Positions 34,131 to 43,099 of a stretch of DNA of 64,000 nt are shown here, piece after piece (the stretch's first letter is position 1; each line of letters opens with the position of its first letter). The stretch spans positions 3,341,001 through 3,405,000 of the forward strand of contig NZ_CP092282.1 of assembly GCF_024972775.1 (NCBI RefSeq), read 5' to 3'. The notes below the pieces were generated by a model. It worked only from the letters and a program-made list of their open reading frames with translations, made no database searches and was not told where the DNA came from. The translations under genes were made by a program, and so were the position numbers. Source of the DNA: Dehalobacter sp. DCM (GTDB lineage: Bacteria; Bacillota; Desulfitobacteriia; Desulfitobacteriales; Syntrophobotulaceae).

Positions 34131-34787
34131 ATGCCCAAGTATACCAAGGGATACGAAATGAAGCATAAAATTATTAATGCTGCCAAGCAATTATTCTACG
34201 AAAAAGGACTATCCTCTACGAAAATAATTGATATCTGCAGGCTTGCGGGATTAAAAGATAGTAACTTCAAATATTACTATGAAAGCAAATTTGATCTTGC
34301 AAATGAAATTTCAGCCAGCTTGTTGATTAAGACATACCGTTTTATCGACTCAAACATGGACCGATCCGTAATATTGGACAGTTACCAGAAAAATTTAACG
34401 TCTGGAATGATGTATTATTCCATCATTTTAAGCGATGAAAAAAATATTTCCTATTATCATGAGATTTTAAAACAGAAATCTGTTTATAGTATTATGCATA
34501 AAAATGTTCGAAGGATATATAAACGTTTTGCTGTTGACTTGAATTTGGATATCAGTATTGATGATTTGAAATACATTTCCGCTGCGGATCTTGGCATCCG
34601 AAGAGAGCTGCTGCTTGAATACATCGATAAAGAATATGACATTACGCCATACGAATTGACTTCGAAAATCTATACCTTAACTGGACGGTTATTCAAAATC
34701 GACGAGAACCTAACTGCCGAATACATTAATAACGCCCTCAAATTCGTACACGCACATAATTTCTCGCATATAAAATTGCTTATTTAG
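34131..34787 (+). CDS. TetR-family regulator next to the corrinoid operon
   Basis: A 218-residue regulator with an N-terminal TetR helix-turn-helix (KHKIINAAKQLFYEKGLSSTKIIDI, residues 8-32, and the recognition part LKDSNFKYYYESKFDL) and a ligand-binding helical domain. ATG 34131 has GAGGTGA seven bases ahead; the longer frame to 33990 has no such signal. The gene is divergent from the corrinoid/UroD operon and is probably its local regulator. Confidence 0.82.
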   Translation: MPKYTKGYEMKHKIINAAKQLFYEKGLSSTKIIDICRLAGLKDSNFKYYYESKFDLANEISASLLIKTYRFIDSNMDRSVILDSYQKNLTSGMMYYSIILSDEKNISYYHEILKQKSVYSIMHKNVRRIYKRFAVDLNLDISIDDLKYISAADLGIRRELLLEYIDKEYDITPYELTSKIYTLTGRLFKIDENLTAEYINNALKFVHAHNFSHIKLLI

Positions 34788-34810
34788 TTTTTATTCAATT
34801 ACATAAAACA

Positions 34811-34857
34811 AAAGGCGGTGCCGCAGAACTATTTAATAGTTTTGCGGCACCGCCTTT
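34811..34857. terminator. Strong bidirectional terminator
   Basis: A stem of over 20 bp with one mismatch (AAAGGCGGTGCCGCA and complement) between the convergent tetR and hypB genes, flanked by A-rich and TTT sequence. Confidence 0.8.
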
Positions 34858-34900
34858 GTCATGATTCGCTGTTATGGTCTTCACCTACAGGAACTTAACC

Positions 34901-35569
34901 TCATTGGTTCCACTCAGCCACATTTCGCCGCAGCCAATCCGCCCATACATCAAATCCTTCCCCGGTGATGGCCGATACTTCAAAGATATCAATCGCCGGG
35001 TTTAATTTCTTAGCCCTTTGATAAACGGCTTCCAGATTGAAGTTAAAGTAAGGAAGAACATCCATTTTATTGATAATCAGGACATCGGCCACCTCAAACA
35101 TTAACGGATACTTTAATGGTTTATCATCGCCCTCCGGTACGCTTAAAATCATCGCATTCTTGGAAGCACCGGTATCAAATTCCGCCGGGCAGACTAAATT
35201 ACCGACATTTTCCAGGACCACCAAGTCAAGGTCTTCCGTGCCTAATTCATCGATTCCCTGTGCGGTCATACCGGCATCCAGATGACACATGCCGCCGGTA
35301 TGGAGCTGAATACATCTGACTCCCGTAGTGGCAATGGTTTCTGCATCCACAGCCGAATCGATATCCGCTTCCATGATGCCGATACGCATCTCATCTTTTA
35401 GTCTTTCAATGGTACGCATGAGTGTCGTGGTTTTTCCGGCTCCGGGTGAAGACATCAGGTTTAAGAGAAATGTTCTTTCCCCACGCAGACGCTCTCTCAG
35501 ACGGTTCGCTTCTTGATCGTTGTTCTCAAAGATACTTTGTTTAATTTCGATTATCTTAACTTCGTCCAT
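34901..35569 (-). CDS. hypB: Nickel-insertion GTPase HypB
   Basis: A 222-residue SIMIBI-class GTPase. The P-loop SSPGAGKTTT lies at residues 40-49; MEADIDS, the dimer metal site in HTGGMCHLDAG (Cys and His) and NKMDVLPYF follow. HypB loads nickel, with HypA, into [NiFe] hydrogenase and in some organisms other nickel enzymes. It lacks the N-terminal CxxCGC and His-rich extension of some HypB proteins. ATG 35569 is chosen over 35602 because of AAAGGAA upstream. The rest of the hyp set and any hydrogenase are outside the window. Confidence 0.93.
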   Translation of the reverse strand: MDEVKIIEIKQSIFENNDQEANRLRERLRGERTFLLNLMSSPGAGKTTTLMRTIERLKDEMRIGIMEADIDSAVDAETIATTGVRCIQLHTGGMCHLDAGMTAQGIDELGTEDLDLVVLENVGNLVCPAEFDTGASKNAMILSVPEGDDKPLKYPLMFEVADVLIINKMDVLPYFNFNLEAVYQRAKKLNPAIDIFEVSAITGEGFDVWADWLRRNVAEWNQ

Positions 35570-35728
35570 GATTATTTCCTTTCCCAATAAAATATGCACC
35601 ATAATTCACTTTCTTGTGGTCAGAAATAAGCATCATTCCGCCTAACTACTTTCATACAAACGTCAGCTTTGTAAATTGCGAACACGCAATCTTTGGGGTA
35701 AAAAGAGAGCACGCTCAGCGTGCGATTT

Positions 35729-36079
35729 CTAAAGAATCTTAATATCTTCGATGAAAAATTCGTTTCCGCTTACCAGTTCAAGCTCGTGAGAACCGCAATG
35801 ATGACACGTCATATTGGCATAATTGCTGATATATTCCCGATTCGCCTGTCCACACGCAGTGCAACGAACAACAAGAGGAACCTTTATGATTTCCAATTGA
35901 GCCTCATCGGCAATCGTCCCCCTGGCAATGTATCGGAAACACTTTTCCATCATATCGTGGATGATATCTCGGATTTCCCCGATTTTCAGTCTGACCTGCA
36001 CGACTTTTTTGGCCCCGGCCACGTCGGCGTGCTTCAGCACAATCTCCACAACACTTTCAGTTATTGCCATTTCATGCAT
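35729..36079 (-). CDS. hypA: Nickel metallochaperone HypA
   Basis: A 116-residue protein beginning MHEMAITES; His2 and the neighbouring residues bind nickel. Zinc is held by CTAC (73-76) and CHHC (92-95). The start at 36079 is fixed by the need for M-H-E; GAGGTG lies eight bases before it. It lies 24 bases after the iron-sulfur protein gene and 159 bases before hypB, with two short hairpins in the latter gap. Confidence 0.93.
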   Translation of the reverse strand: MHEMAITESVVEIVLKHADVAGAKKVVQVRLKIGEIRDIIHDMMEKCFRYIARGTIADEAQLEIIKVPLVVRCTACGQANREYISNYANMTCHHCGSHELELVSGNEFFIEDIKIL

Positions 36080-36103
36080 ACGGCGGCACCTCACAGACAC
36101 GTT

Positions 36104-37219
36104 TTATTTTTTGGAAAGGTTACCTTCGGACTTACGATATTCCTGCATTGAAATGTAGGTATCAAAAATCGAATCCGGTATTATTTCGACTGATTCTTTC
36201 TTGACCAGCACTTTGGCCTGCACCGGACAGACAGAAACGCATTGACCGCAACTGACACAGCTTGAGTCAGTGACAGGTTTGTTTTCAGCATCCATCGTTA
36301 TGGCGTGCATCGGACACCGAACCACACACTTGCCGCAGCTTATGCAAGCGTCTCGATTCTGCTCCAGGGTGTAGTTGCTGATTTTTTTGGTAGCACTGCC
36401 GCCGAAAACTTTGGCTGCCTGAAGAATACCGCAGCCGTCAACATGACAGGAGCAAATTATCTCGCTGTTCTTGGAATAGACACACTGTATAACCATGCCT
36501 TTTTCAGTACTTCGCTTCAGAATAGCCAACACGTCGTCTACGGTAATTTCCCGTGCGATACCATTTTCGAGATAAAACTCCGCCATTTCACCACAGGTGA
36601 TGCAGGTCTCCATATCAAATCCCATATCCGGCGCACCAACCGTCTTATTGAGATGGCGGCAGGTACAGTTAGAGACACCAAAAACGCTATACTGTTTGAC
36701 TTGCTTCACAATATCATCGTAAGGATAGACCTCGCTGCCCTTGACCACGTCCATATTGATCGGAACGGAACGGTAGAACGGAATGTTGACATCGTATACC
36801 TGCTGAAGCATCCCCTGTCCAAAATGACCGGCAAGCCCCATCGTCCATTCTTTCTCGTCCAGGTGGTTAAGATTGAACTCATAGACACCGTGAGCTACCG
36901 GAACAACATAGTACTCCGCTCTTCCGCCTCGGCGCACTCTATAGAGCAGTCCCCGATGGGACATATCTTCCAGAACTGAAGACGCCTTCTCAAGAGGTAA
37001 ACCGGTTATTTCTGCGTACCGCTGAGCGGTGAAGTACGTATCCGTCTCCATCTCCAGCCAGTAGGCAACGTCCTCCGGGGTGAAAAAGCGTTTAAGCAAA
37101 ACAAATTCAATACCGGATTCCGTCGGACAATAGCCGAAGCTTAATGCGTTCATCCTGTCGCGCAGGGTCACATAGTTCTCTTCAATTTCCGTTGGCGTGA
37201 GGTTTTCAACTTTCAGCAT
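36104..37219 (-). CDS. 4Fe-4S protein with winged-helix-like N-terminus
   Basis: A 371-residue protein. Residues 60-105 look like a winged helix (AQRYAEITGLPLEKASSVLEDMSHRGLLYRV), the middle has a cysteine group CTCRHLNK...CITCGEMAEFYLENG, and the C-terminus has a two-cluster ferredoxin domain (CISCGKCVVRCP and CVSCGQCVSVCP). Similar uncharacterised proteins occur in sulfate reducers and acetogens. It could be an electron carrier or a redox-sensing regulator. It is the first gene of a unit with hypA and hypB and has its own sigma-A promoter opposite a TetR gene, suggesting a role linked to nickel enzyme maturation. Confidence 0.75.
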   Translation of the reverse strand: MLKVENLTPTEIEENYVTLRDRMNALSFGYCPTESGIEFVLLKRFFTPEDVAYWLEMETDTYFTAQRYAEITGLPLEKASSVLEDMSHRGLLYRVRRGGRAEYYVVPVAHGVYEFNLNHLDEKEWTMGLAGHFGQGMLQQVYDVNIPFYRSVPINMDVVKGSEVYPYDDIVKQVKQYSVFGVSNCTCRHLNKTVGAPDMGFDMETCITCGEMAEFYLENGIAREITVDDVLAILKRSTEKGMVIQCVYSKNSEIICSCHVDGCGILQAAKVFGGSATKKISNYTLEQNRDACISCGKCVVRCPMHAITMDAENKPVTDSSCVSCGQCVSVCPVQAKVLVKKESVEIIPDSIFDTYISMQEYRKSEGNLSKK

Positions 37220-37293
37220 GTCAATCTCTCCTTTAATGGTTTTAATAATGGTTTTAATAAAATGTGTTAAGAATAGACTATGAGGACACTTTC

Positions 37294-37322
37294 AATATAG
37301 TGTTGTTGCTGAAACAGGTCAA
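37294..37322 (-). promoter_or_regulatory. Sigma-A promoter of the iron-sulfur/hyp operon
   Basis: On the minus strand TTGACC (37317-37322) and TATATT (37294-37299) with a 17-base spacer, about 70 bases upstream of the first gene. Confidence 0.6.
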
Positions 37323-37356
37323 CAGACACCCCAATTCCAAAGTCTATCTTGTTGAC
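37318..37356. promoter_or_regulatory. Possible TetR operator
   Basis: GTCAACA at 37318-37324 and its inverse TGTTGAC at 37350-37356 flank a 25-base centre and overlap the -35 region of the hyp operon promoter, in the gap opposite the tetR gene. It is suggestive by position and symmetry only. Confidence 0.35.
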
Positions 37357-37468
37357 TTTTTACTGAAAGATTCTATTTTCTTTTTTAATGGTAATTGCTA
37401 AAATAAACTTGGGCAGTATTGACACTTTTCTATCTGGGATCATCGATAGTACCAGTGGAGGTAACTGT

Positions 37469-38035
37469 ATGTCTGTGGGTAAAGCGACCAAAGACTTGTA
37501 TAAAAACACATTGCTCTCTTTGGCAAAAGCACGTCCTCTCAGTAAAATTACGCTAAAAGACATACTTGACTGCTCGCAAACAGCAAAGCAGACGTTTTAC
37601 AACCATTTTGCCGACAAGTACGCTCTGATCAACTATGTTATGTATGATTTTGTCGAGGCAATCGAAGCAACTCATGCGATGCGTTGCTATCAGGGTATTC
37701 TCTCCGTTCTCAGTTTCACCAAGGAAAATAGTTATTTTTTTACGGCAATAGTTAAAAATGACCACCCATCAAATTTTCCGGAATTTTTCTATCGTTGGTG
37801 CATCAATTATTATGTAGCCGCTTTGCATAAGGAGTATGGACTCAAGGTTATCTCTCCGGACATAAAAATCGCCATCGACTTTTACTGTCACGGCGCTGTC
37901 GGCATTTATATTGATTGGATACAAAGCGGTATGGGGGAAGCAAAGGAGTTAATCGCCAAGGCTATCGTAACCTGCCGTCCCAAAGCCCTGGATTTTTACT
38001 TTCCTATTGAAAACTCACGCGGCGGTTCTTGCTGA
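37469..38035 (+). CDS. TetR-family regulator (DhaS-like)
   Basis: A 188-residue TetR regulator. The helix-turn-helix is KARPLSKITLKDILDCSQTAKQTFYNHFADKYALI (residues 20-54). The C-terminal half resembles the TetR_C type of DhaS-like regulators. GGAGG lies seven bases before ATG 37469. It is divergent from the iron-sulfur/hypA/hypB operon and is probably its repressor. Confidence 0.82.
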   Translation: MSVGKATKDLYKNTLLSLAKARPLSKITLKDILDCSQTAKQTFYNHFADKYALINYVMYDFVEAIEATHAMRCYQGILSVLSFTKENSYFFTAIVKNDHPSNFPEFFYRWCINYYVAALHKEYGLKVISPDIKIAIDFYCHGAVGIYIDWIQSGMGEAKELIAKAIVTCRPKALDFYFPIENSRGGSC

Positions 38036-38071
38036 CAATGGGTATCGCGTTCATTGTATTTTTATAAAATT

Positions 38072-38096
38072 AAAAAGCCCGGAAAACCGGACTTTT
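38072..38096. terminator. Terminator between tetR and the GGDEF gene
   Basis: AAAAGCCCGG-AAAA-CCGGACTTTT, a 10-bp stem with one mismatch and A/T tails on both sides, between convergent genes. Confidence 0.7.
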
Positions 38097-38108
38097 AGTG
38101 TTATTATT

Positions 38109-40070
38109 TTATAATTTAGCAGCCATCATCTCGATAAATTCATTTACAAGTTTAGGATCAAATTGAATGCCTTTATTCTTTCGTATTTCAGTCATTGCGG
38201 CTTCTTTAGAGAACGCCTTTCGATAAGGACGATCGCTTGTCATCGCATCAAATGCGTCCACAATAGAGAGTATTCTGCATTGAATGGGTATTTCTTCCCC
38301 CTTCAAATTAAGCGGATATCCGTTGCCGTTCCACCACTCATGATGCTTCAATATCCAATCCGAAATATGAATAAGGTCGGCAGAAGCGACAGTAATCCGA
38401 TAGCCTATTTCAGTATGTCCTTTCATAACATTCATTTCTTCCGTGGTAAGTTGATCAGGCTTAAATAAGATTCTGTCAGGGATACCGATTTTGCCGATAT
38501 CATGAAAATGAGCAAAAAGCCTCATATCTTTACTTTCGGCTTCTGAAATGCCTATTTTTCCTGCCAATTCACAACATAATTCCTTCATCCTCTCGCCATG
38601 CCCCTCAGTAATAAAATCTCTTTCTTCTAGCATCTTCGTGAGGATGTTTAGATTTTTACTCTTTTCACTTTGCTTGTGATGAAGTTTTTCATGATACATC
38701 ATATTATCAGCAGTCCTGAATAGCTCTTTTATTTCTGTTTGTCCGCTCTGCCCCAGTGCGTACCCGCATGACATACTCATAGGGACAACCCGCTCATCCT
38801 GATTTGTTTTCTCCAATTTCTCTGCAATCTTCTGAATTTTGGATGCTATATCTTCTTTTGTCGCATTTTGTATTATAACCGCAAACTCATCGCCACCAAT
38901 GCGTGCAATGATATCCTCTTCAGAAAAGCATTGTCTTAGGATCATCGCACATTCTTTTAGGTAGTCATCACCAGCTGAATGCCCGAGCATATCGTTTATT
39001 AACTTTAACCCATCAATATCGCATACGACAATCCCCACATCCCTATTTTCTTCGTTCTGGATTCTCGTTAATTCACTTTCAAAAAAGTTCCTGTTATACA
39101 TCCCGGTAGGCATGTCAACGATGCTCATGCGATAGATGTTCTTTTCGCTTTCCTTATATTTTTCAAGCGTCTCCGACAATTCTCCAGTTTTTATTTTTAC
39201 TGCTCTTTTCAGCAACACATTCCACACGATCAACAATAAAAGAACAACTGCCACTGCGGAGAACAACATGAAGAACTTAAAGAAAACATCTGAACTGACC
39301 GGAGTCTTTCCTAACCATTTTTTATCGATGGCATTATATTCATTTTTAGAGATGCTTAAAAAACCACTGTCTATTGTGTTTAACAATTCGTGATTCCCTT
39401 TTAATACAGCCCTGTGTAATTCACCATAATATAATGAAGGTGCTTCTTTAAACCTATCCTGCATATCATTTTTATAAAGGAAAAACATAGCAGAGGGTCT
39501 ATCCATCACGAAGGTAGTTATCTTCTGTGCTTTTGCAGCCTCAATGATGTCACGGTAATTTGTATATTCGATTAGTGTGTCTACACCTTTATCTACGAGA
39601 AAATCAACCGCATTATCTCCGGCCTTCACCCCAACATTAAATCCTTTTAACGATTCAGCATCGACTATTCCTGATATATTATTTTGGAAGAATATTGAGA
39701 CCTCAATTTTAGTATATTGTTTGGTAAACGCAAAATATTTTGTTCGTTCTTTATTATAAAAAATGGTGTCGATGACATCGAACTCACCCTTTTTCATCTT
39801 CCTGAGTGCGCTTTCCCAATCCATACCATACAATTCAACGTGAATTCCGGTTTTTTTCTGCCAAAGCATCCACTGATCCACCAGGATCCCTTGCAGCTTT
39901 CCATTACTATCCTTATAGGAATAAGGAGGATAATCATCGTCCATAATGACCTTAATTATATCTTGAGAATCACCGTCAGTAGCATATGCCGGTGTATTTA
40001 GATACATGGCCATAATGATTATAATAAGACAACAACACAGCCATATCCGATGTACATAGGCTTTTTTCAT
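38109..40070 (-). CDS. Periplasm-sensing GGDEF + HD-GYP cyclic-di-GMP protein
   Basis: A 653-residue protein. Signal/anchor segment (residues 10-30), a bacterial type-3 solute-binding sensor domain (40-255), a transmembrane helix (265-288), a GGDEF domain with intact GGDEF at 392-396, and an HD-GYP domain with HD at 523-524 and GYP at 584-586. It therefore has both a diguanylate cyclase and a c-di-GMP phosphodiesterase core. The inhibitory RxxD site is missing (SEED in its place), so the cyclase would not be product-inhibited. The sensor domain probably binds an amino acid or other small solute. The neighbouring gene encodes another solute-binding protein. Confidence 0.9.
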   Translation of the reverse strand: MKKAYVHRIWLCCCLIIIIMAMYLNTPAYATDGDSQDIIKVIMDDDYPPYSYKDSNGKLQGILVDQWMLWQKKTGIHVELYGMDWESALRKMKKGEFDVIDTIFYNKERTKYFAFTKQYTKIEVSIFFQNNISGIVDAESLKGFNVGVKAGDNAVDFLVDKGVDTLIEYTNYRDIIEAAKAQKITTFVMDRPSAMFFLYKNDMQDRFKEAPSLYYGELHRAVLKGNHELLNTIDSGFLSISKNEYNAIDKKWLGKTPVSSDVFFKFFMLFSAVAVVLLLLIVWNVLLKRAVKIKTGELSETLEKYKESEKNIYRMSIVDMPTGMYNRNFFESELTRIQNEENRDVGIVVCDIDGLKLINDMLGHSAGDDYLKECAMILRQCFSEEDIIARIGGDEFAVIIQNATKEDIASKIQKIAEKLEKTNQDERVVPMSMSCGYALGQSGQTEIKELFRTADNMMYHEKLHHKQSEKSKNLNILTKMLEERDFITEGHGERMKELCCELAGKIGISEAESKDMRLFAHFHDIGKIGIPDRILFKPDQLTTEEMNVMKGHTEIGYRITVASADLIHISDWILKHHEWWNGNGYPLNLKGEEIPIQCRILSIVDAFDAMTSDRPYRKAFSKEAAMTEIRKNKGIQFDPKLVNEFIEMMAAKL

Positions 40071-40132
40071 ATATCAACCGCCATTCTGCTGCTAAGATAG
40101 AAATTAATTATTATTAAATAAGATGTATTAAC

Positions 40133-41734
40133 TTACCGCGATTTTTTGTAGGCAGCTTTCTTCTGATCAATAATTTCTTGTCCGCCTTTTCTCAAATAAT
40201 CATTCAGCAATTCATCATAAGTATAATCAAAATCTTCTGATTGACAAATAATAAGCTTTGCAAGTCCATACAAGTACAGCTGGTCAAGGGACTCACGATA
40301 TTTACCGGCTGCCTCTATGATTATATCAAATGCCGGATTCGAGTTGTAATCCCTAAACCCGTCTTGAACAGCTATTTTCATTTCTGTGACATTCCGCTCG
40401 CCATATTTTGGGTCTGCCGCTTCAATCTGCTTGTATATCAAATTGCCATTGATGTTATAAAAGCCATTCCACATGAGGCAGTAATCCGGACTATTATAAC
40501 GGTCAATATCATTTGCGGCTTTTTGTTCAATGTTTACCGTCGGTATCCCATCCTTAAGCGTGTAATGCCTTCCAGGTTCTCCCCATTTCAGCAATTTAAG
40601 CCCTTCATTTGAAGACTGCCAATCCAAGAAGTCAATAGCTGCTTGAACTTGTTCGGGAGAGGACGTCTTGGGGATCATGACAAACCACCCTTGATGCGTA
40701 TAAATCGATTTTAAATACTCACCATCTGCATTCATGAAACACTCCACCGGTTCCAGATCAGCGCCGGGAACTTTATCCTGCAGAGTGGCTAATGCATTGC
40801 CATAATTTGGGCTGTATAATGCTTGCGTATCAATGGTAAAAAAGCCTACGTTGCCATTTTTAATATCCTCGTAGAAATTCTCCTCATTGGTATAGGATGT
40901 TAATTTCTGGTCAATTAACCCTTCATGATACAATTTATTCAAATACCTTACCCCATCCTTAAACCCTGGTAAGGCAAGATAGGGAAGAGTTTGAATTTCT
41001 TCGTCAGATGCTTTGACAAACGACCAAAGTAAATGTTGTGCGCCAAAATGATTGTCCACATAATTTGTCATTCTCAAGCCAAAAGGGATTGTATTATTTC
41101 CTGGACCTCCCAGGTTGTTGTCTTTGAATGCCTTCATCACAGCATGCCATTGATCGATAGTTGTTGGCTTTTGCATTCCTACCTTTTTCAACCAGTCTGT
41201 TCGGATATACGATATATGTCTGTCAACGAGCGGACGATATGCGCCCGTGGCAAAATACTTTCCATTAATTAATAGGTCATCTTTATTTTTTTCCGTTAAT
41301 TTTTTTAAATGTTTCGCATTATTCAAATAGTCCGTGATGTCGGTAAGATGTCCTTCACTTGCAAACTTCAAGTAAATATCCTTCGAATAAACAAATACAA
41401 TATTCGGTGCTGTCCCTGATGCCATCATTTCAATCAGCTTATCCTCTTCCTCGGCTCGCGGAACAGCGACATAGTTGATAGTGACATTATTCGGTGTGCC
41501 CCATTCTTCTTGTATCAGGTTCGTCATATAATTGTTATCTGCTGTAACTGAGCTATTCGGGGCATTGTCCCGATCAAACACTTCTATTTTCAGAGTTACA
41601 GGCGCCTTTCTTTGTACCTGTGCTTGCATTATCTGTTTATTTTCATTTTTAGATAATAATAGGGAACCGATGACAATGGTAATAATAATTGCTGCTAATA
41701 AAAAAACGATTAATGAACGCCATCTTTTTCTCAT
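40133..41734 (-). CDS. Extracellular solute-binding protein, orphan
   Basis: A 533-residue protein with one N-terminal membrane helix (about residues 7-27) and a family 1-type extracellular solute-binding domain (KIEVFDRDNAP; IYLKFASEGHLTDITDYL; FFTIDTQALYSP; GWFVMIPKTSSPEQVQAAIDFLDW). It resembles LplA-type sugar or oligosaccharide binders but has no lipobox cysteine. ATG 41734 is chosen over 41758 for the GGAGAC upstream. No permease or ATPase gene is adjacent, and the downstream gene is the GGDEF/HD-GYP sensor 62 bases away. It may therefore act as a sensory ligand-binding partner rather than in transport. Confidence 0.82.
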   Translation of the reverse strand: MRKRWRSLIVFLLAAIIITIVIGSLLLSKNENKQIMQAQVQRKAPVTLKIEVFDRDNAPNSSVTADNNYMTNLIQEEWGTPNNVTINYVAVPRAEEEDKLIEMMASGTAPNIVFVYSKDIYLKFASEGHLTDITDYLNNAKHLKKLTEKNKDDLLINGKYFATGAYRPLVDRHISYIRTDWLKKVGMQKPTTIDQWHAVMKAFKDNNLGGPGNNTIPFGLRMTNYVDNHFGAQHLLWSFVKASDEEIQTLPYLALPGFKDGVRYLNKLYHEGLIDQKLTSYTNEENFYEDIKNGNVGFFTIDTQALYSPNYGNALATLQDKVPGADLEPVECFMNADGEYLKSIYTHQGWFVMIPKTSSPEQVQAAIDFLDWQSSNEGLKLLKWGEPGRHYTLKDGIPTVNIEQKAANDIDRYNSPDYCLMWNGFYNINGNLIYKQIEAADPKYGERNVTEMKIAVQDGFRDYNSNPAFDIIIEAAGKYRESLDQLYLYGLAKLIICQSEDFDYTYDELLNDYLRKGGQEIIDQKKAAYKKSR

Positions 41735-41936
41735 TTTGTCTCCATAATCCCACCACAATCTTGGATATTACTTACAGCTCCCGCCAATTCCGCAAATAAC
41801 TAAACAACTGCTTCCAATTACATGTCTCCATTAAAATATCGTATATAATCTCTTTTCGCTTTAGCATATCCTATCAGGTAATTTGTGTAAATTTTTTTGC
41901 TAGTCTACACATACTATTCATCAACATAAAAAATCA

Positions 41937-41962
41937 GGGAACAGACGTTTTAGTCTGTCCCC
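41937..41962 (-). terminator. Terminator of the methyltransferase operon
   Basis: GGGAACAGAC-GTTTTA-GTCTGTCCCC, a 10-bp stem with one mismatch, followed on the minus strand by TGATTTTTT. It lies about 50 bases after the UroD-family stop. Confidence 0.6.
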
Positions 41963-42014
41963 TTTAATCGGCTTGCGGAAAGTAAACCTTATGATGATCT
42001 CCAAAATCAACGTG

Positions 42015-42992
42015 TTAGAATATTTCTTTGCTGATTTTGTCTACCTCTTTACTAACAGCATCATATACTCCCGGGAAAGAACTAAAATTCAAGCCCTGGG
42101 TTAAATTAGGAATAAAGTATAATTTGCCACATTCCTTGCAAACCTTCTCAACTTCTCTTGCAACCAGTTCAGGTGTCCAACCCGGGAAATCAATGGGACC
42201 ACTGTCCAGTTGTCCCATAAAGGAAATCCTGCCGCCGTATTGTTTGATCAACTCCGGGGTATTGTTGGTGGTCATAACGCCCTGCCAAATATCGATACCC
42301 ATATCGATCATAAACGGAACAAGGCTCGCCGCATAAGAGTCGCTGTGATGGACAATCAATTCAACGCCATTTGCTTTATAGTAGCCATAGATCTTCTTGT
42401 AAGCAGGCAGGAGGAACTCTTCGAACATCTCTGGGGATATAAAAGTACTCTTTTGGCTGCCCCAGTCGTCATGATGGAAAAGACAATCCGGATGGATTTT
42501 TTCGATCATGACTTTTGCCCACTCCAGCTCATATTGGGTAAGTGCGTCAATAAACTCCCGCATCGCTTCCGGTTCCTCATACAAAGCCATTAAGGCATTT
42601 TCCACACCCATCAGGTGATGCGTCATTTCAAATATGCCGGGTATCTTTAACCCCGTTACATATTCTTCTCTACGGTCAACTGAATTCGCATGGGCAATTG
42701 CCGGGCCCCAGGCCTCATCGGAAGTCGGGACCACAGGAATTGTAAGGTATTTCTTCCATTCAGTGATATCCTTTATGACCGTATGTTCCGCATCATGCAC
42801 AGGGAACATCCCAAGCTGGCCTTCCGGCCAGTTCCAGGTAATGCCCCATTGATCCTTCCATATCTTACCATAGTTGAATTCAACACCCATGGGAACTTCC
42901 ATGATTAAATTCATAAACTCATATTGATTGACAAACCGGTCAGGATTTCCGCCTCGAATAGTTTCCAATAAATTTTGTCTCTTAGTGAGCAT
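42015..42992 (-). CDS. UroD-family methyltransferase of the three-part system
   Basis: A 325-residue UroD-superfamily protein. The barrel and the conserved FHHDDWGSQKSTFISPEMF (residues 170-190) are clear. In place of the His-x-Cys zinc motif it has VHHSDSYA near residue 214, as in several putative aromatic methyl-ether methyltransferases, so its metal site differs from MtaA. ATG 42992 is behind GGGGGGA. It is the last gene of a unit with a corrinoid protein and a methyltetrahydrofolate methyltransferase; it probably moves the methyl group from the external donor to the corrinoid protein. Donor unknown. Confidence 0.82.
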   Translation of the reverse strand: MLTKRQNLLETIRGGNPDRFVNQYEFMNLIMEVPMGVEFNYGKIWKDQWGITWNWPEGQLGMFPVHDAEHTVIKDITEWKKYLTIPVVPTSDEAWGPAIAHANSVDRREEYVTGLKIPGIFEMTHHLMGVENALMALYEEPEAMREFIDALTQYELEWAKVMIEKIHPDCLFHHDDWGSQKSTFISPEMFEEFLLPAYKKIYGYYKANGVELIVHHSDSYAASLVPFMIDMGIDIWQGVMTTNNTPELIKQYGGRISFMGQLDSGPIDFPGWTPELVAREVEKVCKECGKLYFIPNLTQGLNFSSFPGVYDAVSKEVDKISKEIF

Positions 42993-43099
42993 AGACTCGT
43001 CCCCCCTAATTTCTTTAATCAAGATTAAAACATAGATATCAATTATATTTGAAAATTTCTTTCATTCGTAATGGTTTCTCGATCATCATGAATGACGTT

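Noticed and set aside
36305-36979. 224-codon open frame antisense to the iron-sulfur protein gene
   Set aside because: The minus strand carries cysteine motifs and good family pattern; the plus frame is a shadow.
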